From Parapontixanthobacter aurantiacus (GTDB lineage Bacteria > Pseudomonadota > Alphaproteobacteria > Sphingomonadales > Sphingomonadaceae), in contig NZ_WTYW01000001.1 in NCBI RefSeq assembly GCF_009827635.1, positions 1-64,000 on the forward strand: a DNA stretch of 64,000 bases. Reading direction: 5' to 3'. Shown in pieces: positions 44,602-52,446 of the stretch. The notes under the pieces are model-generated. The model saw only the letters and a program-made list of their open reading frames with translations, was not told the origin of the DNA and searched no databases. The position numbers and the translations under genes were made by a program. The number at the start of each line of letters is the position of its first letter. The stretch's first letter is position 1.

Positions 44602-45881
44602 TGGAACTGTTGGTCCTCTTTGGAGTGCTCTTCCTGCTGCTGGTCATCGGTGTACCGGTCGCTTTTTCCCTGCTCGCCGCATCGCTTGCCTGTTTCGCGA
44701 CCATGGGCATTCCACCGATCGTGGCGGTACAGCGCGTGGCCGCCGGCATCAGCGTTTTCACGCTCATGGCAATCCCGTTCTTCATCTTCGCGGGCGACCT
44801 CATGTACCGGGCGGGGATCGCCGACCGGCTCGTTCGAGTCGCGGACGCCGCAATCGGCAGGGTGACCGGCGGACTGGGAATCGTGAATGTGGGGGCTTCG
44901 ATGATGTTCGGAGCGGTTTCCGGTTCTGCCATCGCCAGCGCCTCTGCGATCGGGTCGAGCATGGTTCCGCTCATGAAGGACAAGGGCTATCCGGGCGATT
45001 ATGCGGTGAATGTGACGGTCACTGCGGCCATCGTCGGGTTGCTCATCCCTCCCTCGCACAACATGATCATCTATTCGGCGGCATCTGGGATCGGAGTATC
45101 CATCGGCGACCTTTTCCTTGCAGGCGTCATTCCGGGTTTGCTGACTGGCCTGATGCTGATGCTCGTCGCCTGGCTGGTCGCAAAGAAGCGCGGTTTGCCG
45201 ACGGGCTATTTCCCGGGCTGGCGCGAATTCATCCGCGCAGCCGCGTTCGCGATCCCCGGATTGATGACCGCCGTCATCATCATGGGCGGCATTCTCAGCG
45301 GCTTTTTCACACCGACGGAAAGTTCGGCCGTCGCCGTCATCTATACGATGCTCGTAGGAACTCTCGTTTATCGCAGCCTCGGATGGAAAGGCACCTGGGA
45401 GGCGGCGGCAAAGTCGGTGCGCACGGCCTCGATGGTGCTGTTCATCATCGCGGCAGCCACCGCGTTCGGGTTTGCGCTGGCTCTGCTGGAAGTCCCGGCG
45501 GCGCTGGCAGCCCTGATCGGCATCATCACCGACAATCCCATTCTCACCCTGCTGATCATAAACCTGATGTTGCTGGCGCTCGGCACCTTTATGGACATGG
45601 CGCCGCTAATCGTAATTACCACGCCCATCTTTCTTCCGGTTGCGATGGGAGTGGGGGTAGATCCGGTGCATTTCGGCATCATCATGATGCTCAATCTCGG
45701 CATCGGTTTGGTCACGCCGCCAGTCGGTTCGGTCCTGTTCGTGGGGTCCGCCGTCGGGAAGATACCCGTCACCACGCTCGTTCGGACGATCTGGCCGTTT
45801 TACCTGACATTGCTGGCCGCACTGCTGTTGACGACCTACGTCCCGGCGCTGTCCTTGTGGCTGCCGACAATGTGGTCGTAA
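44601..45881 (+). CDS. dctM: TRAP transporter large permease subunit
   Basis: The 426-aa product has about 12 helices and the DctM signatures LMAIPFFIFAGDLMYRAGI, MMFGAVSGSAIASASAIGS, LLIPPSHNMIIYS and GLVTPPVGSVLFVGSA. It carries the substrate across the inner membrane with sodium. It is the last gene of the receptor operon and convergent with uxaA. Confidence 0.92.
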   Translation: MELLVLFGVLFLLLVIGVPVAFSLLAASLACFATMGIPPIVAVQRVAAGISVFTLMAIPFFIFAGDLMYRAGIADRLVRVADAAIGRVTGGLGIVNVGASMMFGAVSGSAIASASAIGSSMVPLMKDKGYPGDYAVNVTVTAAIVGLLIPPSHNMIIYSAASGIGVSIGDLFLAGVIPGLLTGLMLMLVAWLVAKKRGLPTGYFPGWREFIRAAAFAIPGLMTAVIIMGGILSGFFTPTESSAVAVIYTMLVGTLVYRSLGWKGTWEAAAKSVRTASMVLFIIAAATAFGFALALLEVPAALAALIGIITDNPILTLLIINLMLLALGTFMDMAPLIVITTPIFLPVAMGVGVDPVHFGIIMMLNLGIGLVTPPVGSVLFVGSAVGKIPVTTLVRTIWPFYLTLLAALLLTTYVPALSLWLPTMWS

Positions 45882-45884
45882 CAG

Positions 45885-47402
45885 CTAAAGCGTGACGCCG
45901 CGTTTCCAGATGGAGATGACCCGCTGCCCCGATCGTTCAGCGGTCGTCTGCTGCCCGCTCGCCACGTCGAGTAGATAGCGCGAGAAATCGTCCACTGTGC
46001 TGTTGTCGCTTTCGTTCAGGACGCGACTGGCATCGAAATCGATCCAGCTCGTTTTTTCTCGTGCGAGGCGTGAATTGGACGCGACCTTGACGGTGGGCAC
46101 GGGAAATCCCAGCGGGGTTCCGCGACCGGTGGTGAACAGGATCAGCGTCGCACCTGCGGCAGCGAGCGCGGTAGAGGAAACAGCGTCGTTGCCGGGTGCT
46201 TCAAGCAGCGTCAGGCCGGGTTCCGATGCCTGACCGCCATAATCGATGACATCGACTAGCGGAACGCTGCCGCCCTTCTGTACGGCGCCGAGCGACTTCT
46301 CCTCCAAAGTCGTTATCCCGCCCGCAATATTTCCGGGCGAAGGGTTTTCCGACACCGGCTGACCCTGTTCGATGAAATACCGTTTGAAACGATTGAGAAG
46401 TTCACTTGCCTCGGAATGAACGCCTGCGTCTGCGGCACGGGCGAACAGCGCATTCTCCGCCCCGAATATTTCCGGGATCTCTGTAAGAACGAGTTTGCCT
46501 CCGCTTGCGCCCAACCGGTCGCTGAACCGCCCCAAAAGCGGATTTGCCGTCAGCCCGGAAAGAGCGTCCGATCCCCCGCATTTGAGACCTACTGTCAGCG
46601 CGCTGGCGGGTGCTTCCTCACGGCGCGATTTGGCCAGTTCTCCGGCAAGTTCGCGAATAATTCCAAGCAATCTTTCGCGTTCGTCGCCGGGGTCCTGCGC
46701 CAGCATGGTCCGCAATTTCGCGCGGCTTCGCTGGGGGACGCGGTCGATTAGTGCATCGAGCTGGTTGCTCTCGCAGCCGAGGCCCACCAGCACGACGCCG
46801 CCGGCATTGGGGTTGTCGCACAAGGCAGCCAGTATGTTGCGAGTTCCTTCGAGATCGTCTCCAAGTTGCGAACAGCCGTGCGGATGGCCGAACCCGATGA
46901 CCGCATCGACTTCCTCAGCGTGAAGTGCGTTGGCTTCCCGGCCAACCATCTCGACGAGTGGCGCGACGCACCCGACCGTGGGCAACAACCAGATTTCGTT
47001 CCGCGTAGCGAACCTGCCGTCCGAACGAGCGTAACCCTGCCACGTGTCGAGCGGGGCGACGTGCGATCCCGTTCCGCTGTGCTCGTAATTACCGTAATCG
47101 ACTTCTCCCACGAGAGCAGTCGCAAGGTTGTGTGAATGAACGTGCTGGCCGGTGAGAATGTCCTGCTTGGCGAGCCCGATCCGTTCTCCATAGCGCAGGA
47201 CAGCTTGTCCGGCCGGGTGATCGCTCAAGGCGATCTTGTGACCTGCGGGAATTGGTTCGAGCGTTCTCAGCGACTTTCCGCGAACCGAGATTTCTTCGTT
47301 CTCTTCGAGGTCGTGCATCGCGACGGCTACGGTGTCGCGGGGATGCGAGCTCCATATGGCCGGCAGGCTCTCAGTATTGCGGTGTTGGGCGAGTGCGTTC
47401 AT
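45885..47402 (-). CDS. uxaA: altronate dehydratase
   Basis: The 505-aa product joins the small SAF domain (residues 1-100, with HDLEENEEISVRGKSL, AGHKIAL and GQHVHSHN) and the large iron-dependent dehydratase part, with GFGHPHGCSQLGDD, VGLKCGGSDALSGLTANP and TTGRGTPLGFPVPTVKV. It turns D-altronate into KDG. It is divergent from uxaC with an operator between them. Confidence 0.92.
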   Translation of the reverse strand: MNALAQHRNTESLPAIWSSHPRDTVAVAMHDLEENEEISVRGKSLRTLEPIPAGHKIALSDHPAGQAVLRYGERIGLAKQDILTGQHVHSHNLATALVGEVDYGNYEHSGTGSHVAPLDTWQGYARSDGRFATRNEIWLLPTVGCVAPLVEMVGREANALHAEEVDAVIGFGHPHGCSQLGDDLEGTRNILAALCDNPNAGGVVLVGLGCESNQLDALIDRVPQRSRAKLRTMLAQDPGDERERLLGIIRELAGELAKSRREEAPASALTVGLKCGGSDALSGLTANPLLGRFSDRLGASGGKLVLTEIPEIFGAENALFARAADAGVHSEASELLNRFKRYFIEQGQPVSENPSPGNIAGGITTLEEKSLGAVQKGGSVPLVDVIDYGGQASEPGLTLLEAPGNDAVSSTALAAAGATLILFTTGRGTPLGFPVPTVKVASNSRLAREKTSWIDFDASRVLNESDNSTVDDFSRYLLDVASGQQTTAERSGQRVISIWKRGVTL

Positions 47403-47453
47403 CTTGCTCGTTCGGGACAGGGGTTGATTTGGTCGGCAAAGGGTCTCAATGAA

Positions 47454-47468
47454 TTGACACCGGTTACC
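47454..47468. promoter_or_regulatory. LacI-type operator between uxaA and uxaC
   Basis: TTGACACCGGTTACC is identical to the site before the pectate lyase. It lies in the 110-bp gap of the divergent uxaA and uxaC genes, 52 bp from the uxaA start and 45 bp before uxaC, so it can control both. Confidence 0.7.
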
Positions 47469-47512
47469 ATAGGCCGAAAGCTGACGAAAAGCCAGTGCGA
47501 CGGAGAAGCACG

Positions 47513-48913
47513 ATGACGAAGCCGCTAAAATTGCATGAAGACCGCCTGTTTCCTTCGCAGCCGAAGGTTCGCGACATCGCCCGCGCGCTTTATGCCGAAA
47601 TCGCCGACCTGCCGATCATCAGCCCGCACGGCCATACCGATCCTTCGTGGTTCGCTAGGAACGAGCCGTTCGGCAATGCGACCGAGTTGCTGCTGCAACC
47701 CGATCACTACCTGTTCCGGATGCTCTATTCGCAAGGGATCGCCTTGGAGGACCTTGGGATCGGGGGGCATGATGCCGATCCGCGAGCGGCATGGCGGATA
47801 CTGGCCGAGAACTACCATCTCTTTCGCGCGACACCTTCGCGCATCTGGCTGGACTGGGTTTTCAGCGAAGTGTTCGGCATCGACGTTCGGTTGGACGGAG
47901 AAACGGCGGACTTTTACTACGACACGATTACCGATGCCCTGCAGACCGATGCCTATCGCCCACGGACCTTGTTCGAACGCTACGGTATCGAGGTGCTCGC
48001 CACCACGGAAAGCCCGCTCGACACTCTTGAGCACCATCTAGACATCAATGAGAGCGACTGGGACGGCCGCGTCATTACCGCCTATCGACCCGATCCGGTG
48101 GTCGATCCGGACTTTGAGGGCTTTGCGAATAACCTCAAGAAATTCAGTGAGTTGACTGGCGAAGATACTGCGACTTGGGCGGGATATCTAGCTGCGCACC
48201 GCAAACGTCGGGCCTTTTTCAAGGAAGTAGGAGCGACGTCGACGGATCATGGTCATCCGACAGCCGCGACCGCGAACTTGACGTTTTCAGAAGCAGAGAA
48301 ACTGTTCGACAAGGTCCGCAACGGCGCAGGATCCGCCGAAGATGCCGAGCTTTTCCGCGCCCAGATGCTGACGGAAATGGCTGCCATGAGCCTCGACGAC
48401 GGGCTCGTGATGCAGATCCATCCAGGCAGTTTTCGCAATCACAACCGGCAGTTGTTCGAGCGTTTCGGACGGGACAAGGGTGCGGATATTCCGATGCGGA
48501 CGGACTATGTCCACGCCCTCCAGCCGCTGCTGGACAGGTTCGGAAACGAGGCCGACCTGTCGATCATCCTGTTTACGCTGGACGAAAGCAGCTACGCCCG
48601 CGAATTGGCACCGCTTGCCGGGCATTATCCTTGTCTGAAGCTCGGTCCGGCATGGTGGTTTCACGACAGTCCGGAGGGGATGCGCCGGTTCCGCAGCATG
48701 ACGACGGAGACCGCAGGCTTCTACAATACGGTCGGCTTCAATGACGACACGCGTGCGTTTCTTTCCATTCCGGCGCGGCACGACGTCGCCCGGCGGATCG
48801 ATTGCGGATTTCTTGCGCAACTCGTCGCCGAACATCGACTGGAGGAAGACGAAGCTTTCGAAGTCGCGAGAGAGCTTGCCTATGGCCTGGCGAAGAAGGC
48901 GTACCGCTTGTGA
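47513..48913 (+). CDS. uxaC: uronate isomerase
   Basis: The 466-aa product has the UxaC amidohydrolase-like fold: metal motif ISPHGHTDPSWF, NYHLFRATPSRIWLDWVF, ATTESPLDTLEHH and LAPLAGHYPCLKLGPAWWF. It isomerises D-galacturonate to tagaturonate (or D-glucuronate to fructuronate). ATG at 47513 was chosen because it precedes the usual KPLKLHEDRLFP start with a GGAG upstream. Its stop overlaps the next gene. Confidence 0.92.
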   Translation: MTKPLKLHEDRLFPSQPKVRDIARALYAEIADLPIISPHGHTDPSWFARNEPFGNATELLLQPDHYLFRMLYSQGIALEDLGIGGHDADPRAAWRILAENYHLFRATPSRIWLDWVFSEVFGIDVRLDGETADFYYDTITDALQTDAYRPRTLFERYGIEVLATTESPLDTLEHHLDINESDWDGRVITAYRPDPVVDPDFEGFANNLKKFSELTGEDTATWAGYLAAHRKRRAFFKEVGATSTDHGHPTAATANLTFSEAEKLFDKVRNGAGSAEDAELFRAQMLTEMAAMSLDDGLVMQIHPGSFRNHNRQLFERFGRDKGADIPMRTDYVHALQPLLDRFGNEADLSIILFTLDESSYARELAPLAGHYPCLKLGPAWWFHDSPEGMRRFRSMTTETAGFYNTVGFNDDTRAFLSIPARHDVARRIDCGFLAQLVAEHRLEEDEAFEVARELAYGLAKKAYRL

Positions 48914-50256
48914 GGCTTTCGAGCGAAACGCTCGCCGCGCTGCCCGCCGAGATTGACCGGTTCGCCTACGACCGGGCCGAGCAGGAGGTCGGCATCGTGC
49001 ATTACGGCATCGGCGCCTTTCATCGCGCACATCAAGCCTGGTATACCGATCTGGCGATGGACCGGGGCGATTGCGACTGGATGATTTGCGGCGTGTCTAT
49101 GAGGTCTAAGGAGGTCGCAAACAGCCTCAATCCGCAGGACGGCTTGTACACGCTGACCGCTCGTACGGGTTCGACTAGCATCACGAGGGTGATTGGTTCC
49201 GTTCGCGAAGTCCTTTTCGCGCCGGATGAGGCTGACGCGGTAGTGGACCGGATTGCTGCCCCTGCGTGCCGCATCGTCAGCTTCACCGTGACCGAGAAAG
49301 GATATGCCCGCGCCTTCGATGGAAGTTTGGACATCGAACTCGCCCGTCAAAGTTTCTATTCAAGCCTTGCAAGGGGCTTGAAGCGCCGGATGGACAGCGA
49401 TCTGCCGGGGGTGACGCTTCTCTCCTGTGATAATCTGGCCGATAACGGCGCCCTTCTTTCGTCGTTGGTGCGCGAATGGATAAGGACCGAATGCCCCGAA
49501 CTCGAGGACTGGTTCGAAAGGAAGTGCACGGTTCCTTCGACCATGGTCGATCGGATCGTTCCCCGCACCTCGCCCGCTGATGTTTCGACGCTGGCCGACA
49601 CGATGGGAATGGAGGATTTGAGCGCAGTATTTACCGAGCCCTTTAGCCAGTGGGTCATCGAGGATGAGTTTGCGAACGGTCGGCCAGCTTGGGACTCAGT
49701 CGGAGCGCAACTCGTCGAAGACGTGCAGCCCTACGAGATGGCAAAGCTGCGCATCTTGAACGGCGCTCACTCTTTCCTCGCCTATGCAGGACTTCGCGAA
49801 GGCCACGAATTCGTTCACGAGGCTATTCGGGACCCTGCATTAAGAGAGCAGACAGAACGCCTCATGGAAGAGGCGGCATCCACCGTCGATGCGCCATCAG
49901 GGCTCGATCTGGCGCAATATCGGCAGGACTTGATCGCACGCTTTGCCGAACCCTCCATTCGTCACCGTCTGAGCCAGATCGCCATGGACGGCTCGCAAAA
50001 ACTACCGCAAAGATGGCTCGATACGGCTCTTCAATACGTCCGAACTGGCAAGGAACCGAAATTCTTCCCGGCAGCACTCGATTGCTGGCTCTGGCATCTG
50101 GAGGACGGACGATATGTCGACGATCCTCACGGTGAAGAACTAACGCGATTGATGCAGGCGGAAGGCCGCAGCAGCGTCATCGCGCGCTGCTTTTTCGGCA
50201 GTGACGAACGACCTGCCCTCTGGCACGGATATAGCGAGCTCGTATCAAAAGCTTGA
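48910..50256 (+). CDS. uxaB: mannitol-dehydrogenase-family uronate reductase (tagaturonate/fructuronate reductase)
   Basis: The 448-aa product is a long-chain polyol dehydrogenase: N-terminal VGIVHYGIGAFHRAHQAWYTD nucleotide-binding region, VTEKGYAR, LSCDNLADNG, TVPSTMVDRIVPR and the catalytic Lys in EMAKLRILNGAHSFLAY. Sequence style is closer to fructuronate reductase UxuB than to E. coli UxaB, but next to uxaC and uxaA, with no mannonate dehydratase in the locus, tagaturonate reduction to altronate is expected. Start is GTG at 48910, overlapping the uxaC stop. Confidence 0.82.
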   Translation: MRLSSETLAALPAEIDRFAYDRAEQEVGIVHYGIGAFHRAHQAWYTDLAMDRGDCDWMICGVSMRSKEVANSLNPQDGLYTLTARTGSTSITRVIGSVREVLFAPDEADAVVDRIAAPACRIVSFTVTEKGYARAFDGSLDIELARQSFYSSLARGLKRRMDSDLPGVTLLSCDNLADNGALLSSLVREWIRTECPELEDWFERKCTVPSTMVDRIVPRTSPADVSTLADTMGMEDLSAVFTEPFSQWVIEDEFANGRPAWDSVGAQLVEDVQPYEMAKLRILNGAHSFLAYAGLREGHEFVHEAIRDPALREQTERLMEEAASTVDAPSGLDLAQYRQDLIARFAEPSIRHRLSQIAMDGSQKLPQRWLDTALQYVRTGKEPKFFPAALDCWLWHLEDGRYVDDPHGEELTRLMQAEGRSSVIARCFFGSDERPALWHGYSELVSKA

Positions 50257-50398
50257 GTTTCAGTTCACGTCGGATGAGATGCGCCGCTTTGGTGGGATCA
50301 AGATCCGATAGATTACCATATCAGGCCGGTATCAAATGTCTGAATCATCTCAGCAGACGCGGAATAGCGATTCCTGTTGACTAAATTGTCAGACAAAA

Positions 50399-50592
50399 GA
50401 ATGACGCCGTTGCAGGCAATCCAGGCTGCGACCCGTAACGCTGCCGACGCGCTTGGTCAGTCGGGAGAGGTCGGCGTCATCGCGCCCGGAGCATGGGGTG
50501 ATCTTATCGCGGTCGAAGGCGATCCTTTGAGCGATGTCGGCGAACTTGCGGATGTCGATGCGGTCATCAAGGCAGGCCGCCGGATCAAATAG
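50399..50592 (+). pseudogene. amidohydrolase 3' remnant, right copy
   Basis: Only about the last 64 codons remain, MTPLQAIQAATRNAADALG through the closing VIKAGRRIK. It is the same gene end as at 7207-7400. To the left, the match breaks off at 50399 into unrelated DNA behind uxaB, so this is the right-hand breakpoint of the island. Confidence 0.85.
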
Positions 50593-50604
50593 GACGACGC
50601 GGTT

Positions 50605-51021
50605 GTGCCAGTAGGCGATACCCGGCGGATGATCGCGGAGATGGCTCCGGTGCTCTCGCGCACCCACTACGTGTTCGCGGAGACGAAAGATGATCGGCTG
50701 CTCACTCGCGCCTTTGACCAAGCTTTCGCGGTAATCAGGGAAGACGAGGCGACCACACTGGTTCTACCGATCGTCGGGGCTGGCAAACTCGGAATTGACA
50801 CCAAAGAACTGGTCGAGTTTGCGCGAATTATACTCAGCGTCCATTCCGACCTCGAAGGGGTCGGTCTGACCGCCGCTGTCAGCACCGAACTCGCTCGCTG
50901 CGGCATTGCTTGCAACGTTATCGCAGCCTCACGGCACGACCATATCTTTGTTCCTGCCTGCGCAGCTGAAGAGGCGGTCGAGCGACTTGAACAGCTCGCG
51001 AAAGACTGGGGCAGGGACTGA
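50605..51021 (+). CDS. ACT-domain protein (right copy)
   Basis: The 138-aa product is the paralogue of the ACT protein at 7413, with the same start (GTG), length and core LSVHSDLEGVGLTAAV and CNVIAASRHDHIFVP. Changes between copies are scattered and the frame is kept in both, so both may still be made. Role unknown; ACT domains bind small ligands such as amino acids. Confidence 0.65.
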   Translation: MPVGDTRRMIAEMAPVLSRTHYVFAETKDDRLLTRAFDQAFAVIREDEATTLVLPIVGAGKLGIDTKELVEFARIILSVHSDLEGVGLTAAVSTELARCGIACNVIAASRHDHIFVPACAAEEAVERLEQLAKDWGRD

Positions 51022-51218
51022 GTCTCGAAGGCCTACGGTGTCGCGGTGGCGTCTGGGTTGTTCAGCTCTGGCTTGCCGCCGCAATCCATTCGTTCAGTGA
51101 TGGCGTCACGAAACATCAATATGTAGCGGGAGCGATAATGTTCGACCGGTTTGGGAACGACACCGATCCGAATAGGCGAGCCGATATAATCGTATCGGAG
51201 GCCGTCGGAGCAGTAAGG

Positions 51219-51312
51219 TGGCGGAGACGGAGGGATTCGAACCCTCGATACCCGTTAAAGAGTATGGTTCCTTAGCAGGGAACTGGTTTCAGCCACTCAC
51301 CCACGTCTCCGC
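51219..51312 (-). tRNA. tRNA-Ser (anticodon GCU)
   Basis: On the minus strand the gene runs from GCGGAGACGTGG at 51312 to the encoded CCA at 51219. Acceptor stem GCGGAGA pairs with TCTCCGC. The anticodon loop reads CTGCTAA with GCT. A long variable arm (ATACTCTTTAACGGGTAT) and GGTTCGAATCC T-arm are as expected for serine. The 94-nt length fits a class II tRNA. Its last 23 bases are repeated at 8028-8050. Confidence 0.97.
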
Positions 51313-51552
51313 ACGAAATGCCGCTTCGTCTGTCGCGAACGCTGCCGAACTCGGAAGGGCGCGCTATAACCATCGCGTTGGCGGCCCGCAAGGACTCTCT
51401 TCGACCATCCTTTCCCAAGGGTGTCAAAGTCCTGCACTCATCCGTTCGCCGCGAAATAGATTCGGTTCATCGCCGCTTCATTGCCCGAGGGACTAATTAG
51501 GAATCTGCATGGACCGTGGGTCATCGAAAAGTTTTGAAAGGGAGCGACCGCC

Positions 51553-52350
51553 ATGAGCGGATCATTGGGTAAAGTTCGCTATTGGGCACGAGGAACGCTC
51601 GCGGCTGTAGGGCTCGCGCTGACGCCGCTGTCAGCAATGGCGGCGCATGCCCAGTCGATCGAGACGATCGATCCCGATAACGGCATCGATGCCGACCTCG
51701 ACCAGCCTGCGCAGGAAATACCGCCCGCTTACGAGAGCGATCCGATCGAAAACACCTGGTCCTATCCCGAACAGGCCGAGCCGCAGCAAACCGTTCCCCC
51801 GGCGCAAGATTATACCGGTGACCCCGCAGCGCCCGCGGCCACCGTTCCCGCGCCCGAAAATGCTTCGGTCACCTACAAGGAGGACGACCTGATCGGTGCA
51901 GCCGAAGGCGTTTTCGGCAAGGGTGCCGAAGGTCTGGCCCGGCTGATCGAGGATCTGCTTGAAAAGCAGGGCGAACCGAACGGCTACATCGTCGGCCGCG
52001 AGGCGGGCGGGGCGTTCATCGTGGGCGCTCGCTATGGATCGGGCACGCTCTTCCACAAGGTTGAGGGCAAGATGCCCGTCTACTGGACCGGCCCTTCGAT
52101 CGGGTTCGATGCGGGCGCGAATGCGGGCAACACCTTCGTGCTCGTCTATAATCTCTACGATACGGAAGAACTCTACGAACGCTATCCGGCGGGTGAGGGA
52201 CAGGCCTATGTCGTGGGCGGAATGACGGCGAGCTACCTGCGCAAGGGTGACGTCGTTCTGATCCCGATCCGCGTCGGCGCGGGTCTGCGGCTCGGCGTCA
52301 ATGCCGGCTACATGAAGTTCTCGAAGAAGCAGCGCTGGCTGCCTTTCTGA
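51553..52350 (+). CDS. eipA: DUF1134 cell-envelope protein (EipA-like)
   Basis: The 265-aa product has a signal peptide ending near MAAHAQ (residue 35), a Pro/Glu/Ala-rich linker to about residue 110 and then the DUF1134 domain: GGAFIVGARYGSGTL, VYWTGPSIGFDAGANAGNTF, VYNLYDTEELYERYPAGEG and GLRLGVNAGYMKFS. EipA of Brucella belongs to this family and is needed for envelope integrity. GGGAGCGACC precedes the ATG. Confidence 0.85.
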   Translation: MSGSLGKVRYWARGTLAAVGLALTPLSAMAAHAQSIETIDPDNGIDADLDQPAQEIPPAYESDPIENTWSYPEQAEPQQTVPPAQDYTGDPAAPAATVPAPENASVTYKEDDLIGAAEGVFGKGAEGLARLIEDLLEKQGEPNGYIVGREAGGAFIVGARYGSGTLFHKVEGKMPVYWTGPSIGFDAGANAGNTFVLVYNLYDTEELYERYPAGEGQAYVVGGMTASYLRKGDVVLIPIRVGAGLRLGVNAGYMKFSKKQRWLPF

Positions 52351-52446
52351 GCCAATCGGACCCTGCCGACCTTAAAGAATTGATTGCCGGATAATCGGCG
52401 GTTTGCCTCTTGCAGGGGCCGAGGAGCCGCGCCATTGCATCGCGCC

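Larger units (their letters stand above)
8051..51241. mobile_element. genomic island at tRNA-Ser(GCU), about 43 kb, carrying caa3 oxidase and pectin utilisation genes
   Basis: The span lies between the truncated tRNA end (8028-8050) and the intact tRNA (51219-51312). It carries respiratory, stress and pectin-degradation genes, all accessory in character. No integrase, transposase, relaxase or phage gene is seen inside, so mobility is inferred only from the repeat structure. Because the repeats extend 0.8 kb beyond the tRNA core and differ by about 6%, entry by homologous recombination of DNA from a related strain is as plausible as integrase action. Confidence 0.6.
50399..51241. repeat. right copy of 0.84-kb direct repeat flanking the island
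   Basis: Same content as 7207-8050 in the same orientation, offset 43.19 kb. Here the repeat continues directly into the complete tRNA-Ser, so this copy keeps the ancestral junction with the backbone. Confidence 0.9.

Noticed and set aside
50320-50335. GGCCGGTATCAAATG near the right breakpoint as a sixth LacI operator
   Set aside because: It lacks the GACACCGGT core and no gene start follows.
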